Below, piece by piece: positions 35,206-46,449 of a stretch of DNA of 64,000 bases; positions within the stretch are counted from its first letter, which is position 1; each line of letters opens with the position of its first letter. The DNA is taken from positions 773,522 to 837,521 of the forward strand of contig NW_006921545.1 of the NCBI RefSeq assembly GCF_000340215.1, written 5' to 3'. The notes under the pieces are model-generated. The model had not been told where the DNA came from and did not search any database. It saw nothing but the letters and a program-made list of their open reading frames with translations. The stretch is from Pseudocercospora fijiensis CIRAD86. Lineage: Eukaryota; Ascomycota; Dothideomycetes; Mycosphaerellales; Mycosphaerellaceae. The position numbers and the translations under genes are program-made.

Positions 35206-35424
35206 TATAAGGGAATGCCCTTCTATATCGCCGAGACCCTTACTAGGTACCTATAAGGCACCCTAGAGGTGCCTCGCCGGTAACCCCGAGTTACCTAACT
35301 CTTAGTACTATAGGATAAGGCGCCTATCTCTACCTCGAGAATCGTTCGTTCCTTAGGCTATATCGTTAAATACTAAGACTACTATTTACTCGTATTAATA
35401 CCCCCTATATACTACTTCCTTATA
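35206..35424 (+). repeat. C 3' LTR
   Basis: 219 bp, the partner of 26992-27210, with the same internal palindrome at 35243-35276. It is followed by the TTAGC target duplication. Confidence 0.95.
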
Positions 35425-35429
35425 TTAGC

Positions 35430-37326
35430 CTCTTTATAAAGGCGACGTTATCGAGCAAGTCCCTATTAAGAAGTCGTAGTTATTTCCTTTAGAGCTTTAG
35501 CCCGTAGGGTAAGAAGATCCGCTCTAGTATAAATAGACCCCTAGTTATAAACGCTATACGTACGATATAATAATTTAATCGGAAGAATAGCGTCCCTTCT
35601 AATTATAAGCTCCGCTAGTATTAGTCTAGTCGTATCGATAACGGTTATTCGGTCCGCCTAGAGAAGGGCTAAGATATAGGTAGAGATAGTAACTAACCTA
35701 TCCCTACTATTAGTAAACTTAGATAGGGCATTAATTAAAGACCGATAGCCGCGCTTAACAATAGTATTATATTAGGTATAGTACGAGGAGATACGAACAT
35801 TCTTCGTACTATATAAAGCAAGTAGCGCCTAAACTTCTTTAGCTTTATTAGTCGTAGCGTTATCTACGATAATTTTATAGGGCGAGCCCTATCGGTAGAA
35901 TAAATCCTTAAATAGGAAGGTAGCTATATTATAGGCGTTAATAGTACTATAGCCCTTATAGTAATAATAGGCCTCTAGCTATTAAGAAAGACCCTCTCGA
36001 ATAATATATAAGCTATTATTACGGCTAATATAGACCCTATCGCCGTACTATCGTTTCCTAACTAATTAGGTAGTAGGAATACGTAGCTCTCCTAGTCGAC
36101 GGTAGCTATTCCTAAAATTGCACGTAGGATAGCTTTTATAGTAGCGAGAGACGTTAGCCTATACGCTATCCTACTAGTAGTATCGACAAAGGACGTCGAA
36201 GGTACCCTCTACCGCCCGGTAGCTAAGCTCGTCGTAAACTATACGAAGGATTTCCTATCGAGCTATAGGATTATTAATAATACGCTAGAGGGGTATATTA
36301 ATTATAGCCTATCGCTAAAGGATACGATCCTTAATAAGGAACCTCCGAGATTAGCGAATAATACGACGGTATTAACTCTTTAATAGACTAGGTACTTTCT
36401 TTATATAGGTCTATAAGTAGGCGATATAATAGGAGTCGTCGGAGTAGACCCTATTAAGGATATTATCCCTATCTAGTTTATCTGCCTTAGTATTAGCCTA
36501 GTTATCGCTATTAGTAGTAGAGTCTCCTTCGGGCTTATCCTTAGGTTACCCGTTAGGTTAGTTACTATATTAGTTATCGGGTTAGTTATCGGTAGTAGAC
36601 CTAGTAATTACTAGTATAGTATTAATATAGAAGGTAGTAAAGAAGGTACGGTTAATAACCGCGTCGATACCCTCTTCTTCTATTATCTCGGCGATATTCT
36701 CTTCTATAGTAGGCCTTCGGGAAAGGCTATCTAGTCTAGTATACTTCTTACTAGGAATATAGGAGACGTCGAAGTTAAACAAATAGATCTAGGCAACCTA
36801 CTAAGCTATCGTAGAGTTAGGTAAGTCGGAGGCTATACGGTTAAGCTAATAGACTAGTATCTTAGTATCGACCTCTAAGCGAAAGAATACTTTAAAAAGC
36901 TAAGGTCGAAACTTCTTTAGAGCCTTCTAGACTCTAAGGCACTCTCGCTTACTAGTATTCTATCGGGCCTTAATCGGGTTCTATAGACCTAAGTCGTACC
37001 GTATAGGGTAACGTATAGATAGCTTCTTACGATTATACTATATTAGTAAGTCGCCGTAGCCTTCCCTACTCGAGTCGATAGCGATAACTAGTAAACCTAT
37101 ACACTCTAAGTAGTTAATAGATATAAGTGTAGGTACGCTAACGAGTGCCTTAGTTACCGTATCCTTAGCTGCTTAGTATATAGAGGTCTATTTAAACTTA
37201 GTATCCTTCTTAAGTAAGACGTATAAGGGCTTATATACTAATATAAAGTTCTCGACCTAGATACGGACGTAGGAGACTACTCCGAGCTAAATCCGGATAT
37301 CTTTCTAATAGGTAGGGCCTAGCTAG
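35430..37326 (-). pseudogene. pol: B2 pol: integrase and RNase H-like region, RIP-broken
   Basis: This minus-strand continuation of B2 pol corresponds to B1 about 44690 down to 42790. It contains the integrase core (B1 reads LDNATTNIAKEV and ISPYYPQSNAIVKRG), the RNase H end with LFNFDV.YIPSKKYTR and a conserved LDSLSRRP (open at 36582-36782), and the RT thumb region. Gypsy C borders it at 35429 and copy B1 interrupts it at 37326 with a ctag duplication. Confidence 0.88.
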
Positions 37327-37606
37327 TATTAGCTAGTAACCGGCCCTATATATATAGGCTAGGATTTAAGCCTATATAAGAGACCTCCTTCTATACTATA
37401 GATAGAGCATTAACCTCGTATAGTGTATTGTTTACGTTATACTTCTATAATGCCTATATTATAGGGCTCTAGTTATTAGCCTAAGCGATAGTCTTATTAT
37501 CCTATTATACTAAATATAGCTGTCTATATTGTTATAGGTTATATTACCCTCGGTTACCTATACTATTGCTACTAGTAGTAGTAGTAGTATTAGTTTCCGT
37601 CCTTTA
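37327..37606 (+). repeat. B1 5' LTR
   Basis: 280 bp, the same length as the partner, with a (TAG)n microsatellite near its end (37572-37590). Internal sequence begins ttagagccgaagg, which may be a decayed primer binding site (TGGAGCC...); this is uncertain. Confidence 0.95.
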
Positions 37607-37719
37607 TTAGAGCCGAAGGTAGAGCTATCTCTTTATATCTAATAGATATAGGTATATCGAAGGTAGTCTTAGGGTACGAATAGCTATAACCGGAGCGAGG
37701 GTATAATAAGAGCCTACGA

Positions 37720-38390
37720 TATAGACGATATAGAAGTATTTTAAGAGGCTATTACGATAAGCAAAGAACCTCTTAATAGGGGCATTACTTTAACCCCGAA
37801 AAGCTACAAACCCTTAGGACTATTATAGCTTAGGGCCTAGTCTACGACTATAGCTAGCTTCTAAGGACTTAGCTCTAGGTCGAAGACCTATTTAGTACCG
37901 CTTACTCGAGATAAGCCCCGCCTAAGGAGGAGATAGATTAATTACCTATCGACCTTACTTAGCCCCGCTAAGACTATCGATAGATAGCAAATTCTAGAAT
38001 CTAGATTATAGGACGGATAGCTAGGGATTTCCCTAATTAATCGGGTAGATAGTTCCTAGATTCGTAGCCTCGCTTAGATAGTACTTAGCCTTCTACTAGG
38101 AAAAGAAGGTTACCGCCCCCCTACCTAGCTAAAGAAGATAACGAGAGTTAGTAAAGGAGCTAGTTTCTAGGATCTAGGTATAAATAGAGATTATAGTCCC
38201 TTCCTCCGAGCGGCTTTCGTCTAAGTTTACTAAGTTTACTAAATTAAGCTCCTAGAGGTGTTTAGGCGACCCCTAGGAGGCTAAATCCTAATACTATTCC
38301 GAGGGTAATATTAGAAGAAAAACAGCCTAGTATACTATTTTTCCCGAGTAGCAATATCGAAACAAACTAAATACTCTAAAAACACTTTTA
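37720..38390 (+). pseudogene. B1 ORF0: possible extra frame upstream of gag
   Basis: About 200 codons read coherently in one plus frame, with TAG/TAA only where Gln/Trp would fit. Segments include LGLL.LRA, KTYLVPLTRDKPRLRRR and LSLLLGKEGYRPPT. It is basic, with no recognised domain. A CCCCGGGG-type palindrome (38287-38313) lies in frame near its end. It may be an N-terminal extension of gag in another frame rather than a separate protein. The matching part of B2 is outside the window, so it cannot be checked here. Confidence 0.4.
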
Positions 38391-38399
38391 TATAATATT

Positions 38400-40020
38400 T
38401 TATTTTAACTAACTTCTAATAATCGAATAAGCTCTAGCGAGAACGAGTATTAAGAATTAGCGGAATCTTCTAAATCCGAAAACGCCCCTAATCCTATTAA
38501 CGAGGAAATTAGGTAGCTACTAGTTAATATAAGCGTCGCCTAACTAGTTACAGAGCCTTATAGGCCCTCTACGCTAGAGGCACTCTATAATGTCCTTATA
38601 AAGATAATAGAGAAGCAAACTAAGCTTCTTTGTTAAAATAGGCGTCGCCTATATAAGCTAGGAAGCGGTAGAAACCCTTTATTCGAAGGATAGAACGCTA
38701 TAGTATATATAGAACGTTTTAAGGATAGCTTAGTTAAGTACGAACTCGATAAGGAATCCGACTAGTATAAGATCTAGTCCCTTACGAGGACTACTACTAC
38801 TAAGCTTTACCGAACCCTTAGAACCCTAGTTAGCTACCTAGAAAAGGACGACAAGTCTAATACCGACTAGGAGACCTTTAAGTAGGCCTCTCTAAGGGAG
38901 TATTAGGAGCGCGATAGCCGTTGTATTAAAGGTAGTCGCGCGTAGCTCGAGGCCCTCTACTTAGTATAGCGTACTAAGAATAACGACTTAAAGGAGTATA
39001 TCCGCGAATTTATTAAGTTAGCGGACGGTATCGACTAGAAGGACCTCGAAAATTCTTAGAGAACGAGGCTACTCCTCTAGGGGTTGCTATAGCCTACCGC
39101 TTAGCGTATCTTCTACCGCTATAGGCTTAGCGAGGCCGATCCTAAGAGCTTTAGGAGGTACAAAGAGGTCCTAGTATATATTAAGGCCGATATCGATAGC
39201 TCCGCTAATACTAGAAAGTTTATCTACGGCGAAGATAGGAATAACCTAGTATAGGTTAGGAATAAAGCTATAGGAAATAGAGGACCTAAGTTCTTTCCTA
39301 AATCGTAAAGCGGTCCTAAGGCCGTAACGCCTACTATTACTAAACACTCTTAGGACGTTACGGACTTAGCTAAATCCCTAGCCTAACTTAACCTTAATAC
39401 GAAAGCATTATAGCGAGTTAGGGAGGTTATTAATACTACTACACTAGGCGATATACTACTAGTCTACTAGGTTTCCGATCCTAACTACCCTAAGGCCCCT
39501 TTAGTTAATATCTATACTATACGGAAGATCTATTCTAACTTAAATAGCAAGTACTAGATATATAGCGGTTTTAAACACATCTAATCGTCCTATCCTATTT
39601 AGAAAGAGCTTCTTAATAGGAAGCTTATTATATAAGTAAATAGTCGGTTCTACTATATAGATACCGGCGATAAGATTAACTTCGAATAGGATCGGAGAGC
39701 CCTAAAGCTACCTTAACTAAGGAACCTTCTAGAAAAGAAGTACGGCGGTAAGATCGAGTTTAAGGAGGCTAGGAATAGTACCCTCGCCGCTATTACTAAA
39801 CGAGAAACTTAGAAGGGTAGGGCTAAATAGGTTAAGGAGCGAAGTAGTAATAGTACTACTAAGGCCGTTAAAGTTAACTTTGTTTCTTAGGACTAGGACG
39901 TAGTCGCTAACGTTTACGCGGTTACTAAGAATAGCGTAGGTGCCTACGCTACTACGAGGTCCTACTACCGTCCTAGTCCTAAGCTAAAGGTAAAGGCCCG
40001 TAGAACCCTACTCGCCCTAG
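38400..40020 (+). pseudogene. gag: B1 gag: structural protein, RIP-broken
   Basis: A typical retrotransposon gag frame: NPINEEIR, RPSTLEALYNVLIKIIEKQ, then the conserved core with PLFEGQNAIVYIERFKDSL (stop read as Gln) and LKEYIREFIKLADGID, near 38470-39030. A decayed CCHC knuckle near 39640-39700 reads RFYYIDTGDKINFE, where Cys, Cys and His have become Tyr, Ile/Tyr and Lys/Asn-type codons. The ancestral protein would form the virus-like particle. The start codon is not certain. Confidence 0.82.
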
Positions 40021-40779
40021 TATAGTAGCCCCTACTAGGGTACTAAAGAACAAGGCTACCGATAAGGCTAAATAAGAGCGAGAGTTAATAGCTAAAACTA
40101 AGACTCTCTAAATAGCTAGAGACCGCGCTACCTAAGCTAGTACTATATCTATAGAGAGTCTAGCTATCCTAGAGACTCTAGAGGTTAATATAGAAGATAA
40201 TACTACCGACATTAGTAGTACGCTAGGTCTAGCTAACCTACCGGCCTATAAGCGGAAGTTAGCCGACCCTAAGAGCTTTCGCTTTAATAGGTATATAAAG
40301 AAGTATAGTGCTAGCCCTACTAACTCTTTAGATATAAAGGCAAATACGCTCTTCTAGGCTTTATAGTTCCTAGACCTTAAGTCTAACGTGTCTACAGGAG
40401 AGCTACTAGCACACAGTTTGCCTACTGACCTATTCTAGAGCTAAATCCCTAACGATACTACCTTTATAAAAGACCTCGCTACCCTTCAAAGGAAATAGGG
40501 GCGAGAAGACTATATAGATATCTCTTCCCTATAGTTCCTCCCTAAATTTTTAGGTACCCTAGAGTTAGTAAGAGACGAATTAGTAATCTTTAAGAACTAG
40601 GAGACTATCGATAATACTAACGAAGAGGGGGTTAAGGAGATAGGCTAAGGTAATAGTAATAATAGCGACCCTGTTTTAGTTTTAGTTTCTATTAAGGCTA
40701 TCCGATTTACTAGCTAATAGATCGGTCGAGTAGGACCTCCTCGACCTAAGGAACTTTACTCTATTCCTGATAATATAGA

Positions 40780-43700
40780 CCTTTCCGTAGTTACCCGTTT
40801 CTTCGCGGTCGTCCCTACTATTTATATTTAAGTTACTATCGGGAACTATAGTTAGTAGATACTAGTAATGCTTAATTATAGTTCGGAGCTACTTATTATA
40901 AGTAAGCTTTAGGCTAAATAGCTTAAGCTGCTAATAAATAGAGACATTTCCCTCGGTATATAGAGAGTAAATAGGGAGGTTACGCTAGTAGGTACCTACT
41001 ATAAAATTATAGTAGATACCTTCGGTATATGCTTTTCCTTTACCTTCTAGATTGCCGCCGACCTAAACACGCTAATTATTCTAGGTCGACTATAGTCTCG
41101 TATAACCTAGGGTATCTAGCGCAACTACGACGATAGCTTCTAGGAAGGAACTATCGCTAACTAGAAGGGCAACCGAGTCGTATTTACTAGTTATATCGGA
41201 AACACTAGCTATAGGTCCTACGAGGATATCCTTGCTACTTCTAAACGATCTTCGGGAAACGCTATAGCGCGGTTATAAGACCGGTAATCTGCGCTATAAG
41301 TTAGTATAGCTTAAATAGGTTATATCTAGAAGTGCGCCTCTCTATACGTTAAGGCAAGTTTCTAGGTTCTATAGTAAAAAGACGAGTACTCGAAGCGGTA
41401 GCGAGTATAATATAACGACTACCTAGTATATAAGTTAAGGTAATAATACGATCGTATATATTATCGCCGGAGGTAGGTCTACCCGAGCTAACTTATTAGA
41501 GCGCAAATCTAATACTACCCTAGGGGTATTATTACGAATCTAACGTTTTCGCCGGCGTTATAAATTAGGACTACTAGCTGTATATCTACTAACTTAAGGA
41601 GACTTCTAAGGAAGTTTACGCACTGTTTTATTACGCTTATCTCTAGGCCTAGCGATAAAGAGAGAGAGTTTGGGTTTTAAGAATAATTCGTACGTATACC
41701 CTATATAAGAGGGTAGCTAACAAGATTAAGCCCGTAAAGGGTAGCGTATATATTACCGATAGGTCTAGTCCTAGCGGAAATCCGAACTAGCGACAAAAGT
41801 GCCTTATTTAGGAAGTAATATTGCTACATAGGAATAGTCTATACGACTAGAAGTATATTACTAAGAAGTTCTCTACTATTCCTAGGGGTTTAAGACTAAC
41901 GCCGGAGAGGCTCGCGAAGATTAAACCTAGTATAGAGCTTTCGGAACTTAAACTAGACCTGCTATACGAGCTTCTATACAATCGCGAAGCTATATTAGTA
42001 TATAACTTTATATATCTAGGCAGGATTAACCCGGAGGTTGCCCCTCTATAGACGATCCGAACGATCGAATATAAGCCTTAGGCTTATCTAGGGTTTAAGC
42101 TAAACCTAAGCCTACGAGGTATAGTTAAGGATATAATACAGTAGCGTATAAAGGCTAGTATACTAGAGCCTTCCTATACCTTATATTATAATCTATACTT
42201 CCTAGTTTTAAAGAAGACAGCTCCTAGAGAACTAAAGAAGTACCGGCTAATTAACGCTATATGAAAGTTTAATATAGTTACGATTAGAGATACTAACCTT
42301 CCCCCGGAGACTAATAGGTTCTTAGAAGCCTTTACTAACTGTATTATAGCTTTACTAGTTAATGTTTTCTCGGGCTACGACTAGATTCCTCTCTGCCCTA
42401 ATAGCCGAGACCTTACTAGTTTCGAAACGCCTCTTAGGCTATACTAACAAACTACCCTTCCTTAAGGAGCGACTAACTTAGTAGCCTAGTTCGTTCGTAT
42501 TATAAACCAAGTCCTCGCGGCCTATATATCCTATATAGCGATGCCTTTCCTCGACGATATCGGTATTAAGGGCCCTAAAACTAGGTACGATAATAAAGAA
42601 GTAGAGCCTAGTATCCGTAGCTTCTTTCTCGAATATATCTAGAACCTCGATAGTATCCTCTACGACCTAGAGCGAGCTAACCTAACGGTCTATAGAGGCT
42701 CCTATATAAGCGAATAAATATTATCGGGTTTGTAACCGATAAGAACGGCCGCTATCCTAATAATATACGGGTCCTAAAGATAGTATCCTAGCTAGATCCT
42801 ACCTATTAGAAGGATATCCGGACCTAGCTTAGAGTAGTCTCCTACTTCCGTATCTAGGTTAATAACTTCGTATTAGTATATAAGCCTTTATACGCCTTAC
42901 TTAAGAAGGATACTAAGTTCGAATAGACCTCCGTATACTAGGTAGCTAAGGATACTATAACTAAGGCACTAGTTAGCGCGCCTATACTTACGTCTATTAA
43001 CTACTTAGAGGGTATAGGTTTACTAGTTATTACTATCGACTCGAGTAGGGAAGGCTAGGGCAAGATACTAATATAGTATAATCGTAAAGAGCTATCTTTA
43101 CGTTATCCTATCCGGTACGACTTAGGGCTATAGAAACCGATCGAGGCCCGATACGATACTAGTAAGCGAGAATGCCTTATCGTCGATAAGGCTCTAAAGA
43201 AGTTCCGACTATAGCTCTTTAGTATATTCTTTCGCCTATAGATTAATGCTTAGATACTAGTCTATTAGCTTAACCGTATAGCCTCCGACCTACTAAGCTC
43301 TATAATAGCTCGGTAGGTTGCCTAGATCTATTTGTTTAACTTCGACGTCTTCTACGTTCCTAGTAAGAAGTATACTAGACCGGATAGCCTTTCTAGGAGG
43401 CCTACTATAGAAAAGGATATAGCCGAGATAGTAGAAGAAGAGGATATCGACGCGGGTATTAACCGTACCTTCTTTACTACCTTCTATATTAATGCTATAC
43501 TAGTACTTACTAGGTCTACTACCGATAACTAGCCTAATAACTAACCTAGTAACTAACCTAACGAACCTAACGGGTAGCCTAAGGATAAGCCCGAGGAAAA
43601 TTCTACTACTAGTCGCGATACCGAGACTAGTACTAAGGCGGATAAACTAGATAGAGATAATATCCCTAATAGGGTCTACTCCGACGACTCCTATTATATC

Positions 43701-45500
43701 GCCTACTTCCTAACCTATACGAAGAAAGTACCTAGTCTATTAAAGAGTTAATATCGTCGAGTTATTCGCTATTCTCGGAGGTTCCTTATTAAAGACTATA
43801 TCCTTTAGCGACAAGCTATAATTAATATACCTCCCTAGTGTATTATTAATAATCCTATAGTAAGATAAGAAATCCTTCGTATAGTTTATAACGAGCTTAG
43901 CTACTAGGTAGCGGAGGGCACCTTCGATATCCTTCGTTAGCGGTACTAGTAGGATAGCGTATAGGCTAATATCTCTCGCTACTATAAGAGCTATCCTAAG
44001 TGCAATTTTAGGAATAGCTACCGTTAACTAGGCGAGCTACGTATCCCCGCTACCTAGTTAGTTAGAGAACGATAGTATAGTAATAGTGTTTATCTAAGCC
44101 GGAATAATAGCCTATATATTATTTAGGAAGGTCTTTCTTAGTAGCCTAAAGCCTATTATTTCCGCAAGGGCTATAGTACTATTAACGCCTAAAATATAGC
44201 TACCTTCCTATTTAAGGACCTATTCTACCGATAGGGCTCGCCCTATAAAATTATCTTAGATAACGCTACGACTAATATAGCTAAAGAAGTTTAAGCGCTA
44301 CTTCTTTCGTATAGGGCGAAGAACGTTCGTATCTCCCCGTACTATCCCTAATCTAATGCTATCGTTAAGCGCGGCTATCGGTCTTTAATCGATGCCTTAT
44401 CTAAGTTAACTAATAGTAGTAATAGATTAGTCGCAATCTCTACCTATATCCTAGCCCTTCTCTAGGCGGACTAAACGACTATTATCGATACTACTAGACT
44501 TATACTAGCGGAGCTTATAAATAGAAGAGACGCTATTCTTCCGATTAAGTTATCCTATCGTACGTATAGTATCTACGACTAGGGGTCTATTCGTACTCGA
44601 GTAGATCTTCTTACCCTACGGGCTAAGGCTCTTAAGGAGATAACTACTACTTCTTAAGAGGGACTTGCTCGACAACGTTACCTTCGTAAAGAGGCTAAGT
44701 AGTATTTCGATAACTATAATGCTATTAATTAGGAGCCTATAAAGGTTAGCGATATAGTTCTCCTATACCGGTCTAAGCTAGAATATAGTTACTCTTATAA
44801 GCTAGCCTTTAAATAGAAAGGCCCTTATAGAGTAAAAGAGGTTCTTTACGATAGTTCTACGTACCTTCTTTAGGAACTTAATAGTACTACCTTAAAGCAC
44901 TTGTACCCTCGGGCTAACCTAAAGAAGATCGTCGAATTAAGAGAACCTACCCGCCCTTCCCCGACTAAGAAGGAGGTTAGTGCCTCTATAGACCCTCTAC
45001 CGACCTTAGATACCTATCGAGAAGAGGATCCTACCGCGATTATAGATCCTATTCTACCTAAGAATTATACGCATCCCTAGATACGTCTTAGTAAGCTATT
45101 AGGAATAACTTATAAATAAAGGGAGGGTTATATACGTATTAATTGCGTATAGAGCATTTCCGATATTAATTTCGATAGTAAACTAGACTTCTAGCTATCT
45201 AACTCTAACTCCGAGGAGGAACTCGACTAGTCTAGTAACGAAGACCGCCTAGAATTATAGGTATTAGACGACCCCGATCCCGAGACTAAATAATTACTTA
45301 TTCCCTTGCCTCTATCTACCTCCGCTACGTTACTTTCCTTACTCTTATTAACTATTCTCTACGCTATTAATATAGTGCCGCCCTATAGCTTTAGTCCTTA
45401 CCTATTGTCTCTACCTACTAATATTTATACTCTCGTTTATTATTTGTTGTTTTTAACTAATCTTGTTATTGCCTTTTGCTTTTACTTTTACCTTCGATAG
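40780..45500 (+). pseudogene. pol: B1 pol with hydrophobic C-terminal tail, RIP-broken
   Basis: The protease near 40850-41100 shows NYSSELLIISK (decayed DSG) and later LIILGRLQSRI. The RT at about 41990-42720 has the unusual active site PFLDDIGIKGP (both Asp kept, codons GAC GAT). A 10-nt deletion near 42693, absent from B2, shifts the frame before NIIGFVTDKNGRYP. RNase H follows, ending with DSLSRRP (43332-43532 open). Integrase at 43750-44700 has DNATTNIAKEV and ISPYYPQSNAIVKRG. The C-terminus is acidic and then strongly hydrophobic (45306-45500, LLSLLLLTILYAINI), with two possible membrane segments, in frame with pol. No chromodomain was found. Confidence 0.88.
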
Positions 45501-46449
45501 ATATTACTATAACTTTATTCCTTTTTGCCTTTAGAAAGAACTATACGAGGCATAACTTTCTAATAATACCCCGAGGGTAGTATTAGGAAGTAGGCCGAAT
45601 CTAACCCTCTACCCTTCTAGGACTACTTCCCTCTAGTTTCCTAGACTCTAGTAACTACCCCTAGGTAGCAACGATTATAAGATACCCTACTAGACTATTC
45701 CTGCCCTAATTAGCGCTAGTTACGTAGGGTACTAAGAAAGGGAGGTTCCCTATCCCTCTCCCTTCCTAGCGCCTAGATAAATATAGTAGCCTAGGCCTAT
45801 AGCCTCTAAGAATAGGGACCTTAGGCTATTAAGCTTAGTGTCTAGAAGAAAGAAGAAGGTAAACGTATAGAGTATATTTACGTACTTGCTAATATAAAAG
45901 GTAATACTATATCTATAACGGTAACGCTATAGGCTAATATACTACTAAATTAGCTACGCTAGGCCTAGGCGACTTGCTCTAAGTTACCGAGCATCTCTAG
46001 AGAAAAGCTAATACTACCCCGGGGATATTATAAGTCCCGGTAGCCTTACTACTATAGATTTCTACTAGGGACTCGAACTAACTAGTCGTATTTCGAGCGC
46101 GCGAGATTCTACGATAGCTAAAGGTTAATAAAGGCGCATAGTCGCTACTAGCAATTAGCTAGACCGATTGTTAAACTTTAGCCTGCCTTAATAATAAAGT
46201 AGTCTCGTATATAGCTTTACTTTTATATATAGCTGTTATCCGTTTGCTTTACGAGCGCGGAATATACGGACTACGTTACCTTCGTACCCTATTTAAAGCG
46301 AGCTTTCTAAGCTCCTTCTTCTACTCGAATACTAGCTATCTCGCTACCGCCTAACTACCCCCCCTTCTATCTAAGCCCTTTAATTCTTATTATTAAGTAA
46401 CGAATACGTTTTTTAAACTCGTTTCTAACCTACTTCCGCTTCGGTCGAC
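45501..46449 (+). other. B1 spacer between pol and ORF3
   Basis: No coherent frame. It holds two CCCCGGGG-type palindromes (45561-45586 and 46008-46032). It could contain the leader or processing signals for ORF3 expression, but nothing specific is visible. Confidence 0.65.

Larger units (their letters stand above)
26992..35424 (+). mobile_element. Complete Ty3/gypsy chromovirus C (8.4 kb)
   Basis: LTRs of 219 bp at 26992-27210 and 35206-35424, both TATAAGGGA...CTTCCTTATA (originally TG...CA), are flanked by the perfect duplication TTAGC (26987-26991 and 35425-35429). The empty site is visible in B1 near 44690. A polypurine tract at 35190-35202 abuts the 3' LTR. Order: gag, pol in the -1 frame with C-terminal chromodomain, then 2.1 kb containing an antisense frame. 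At least 14 palindromes of the GGTACC type are scattered through it. Confidence 0.96.
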
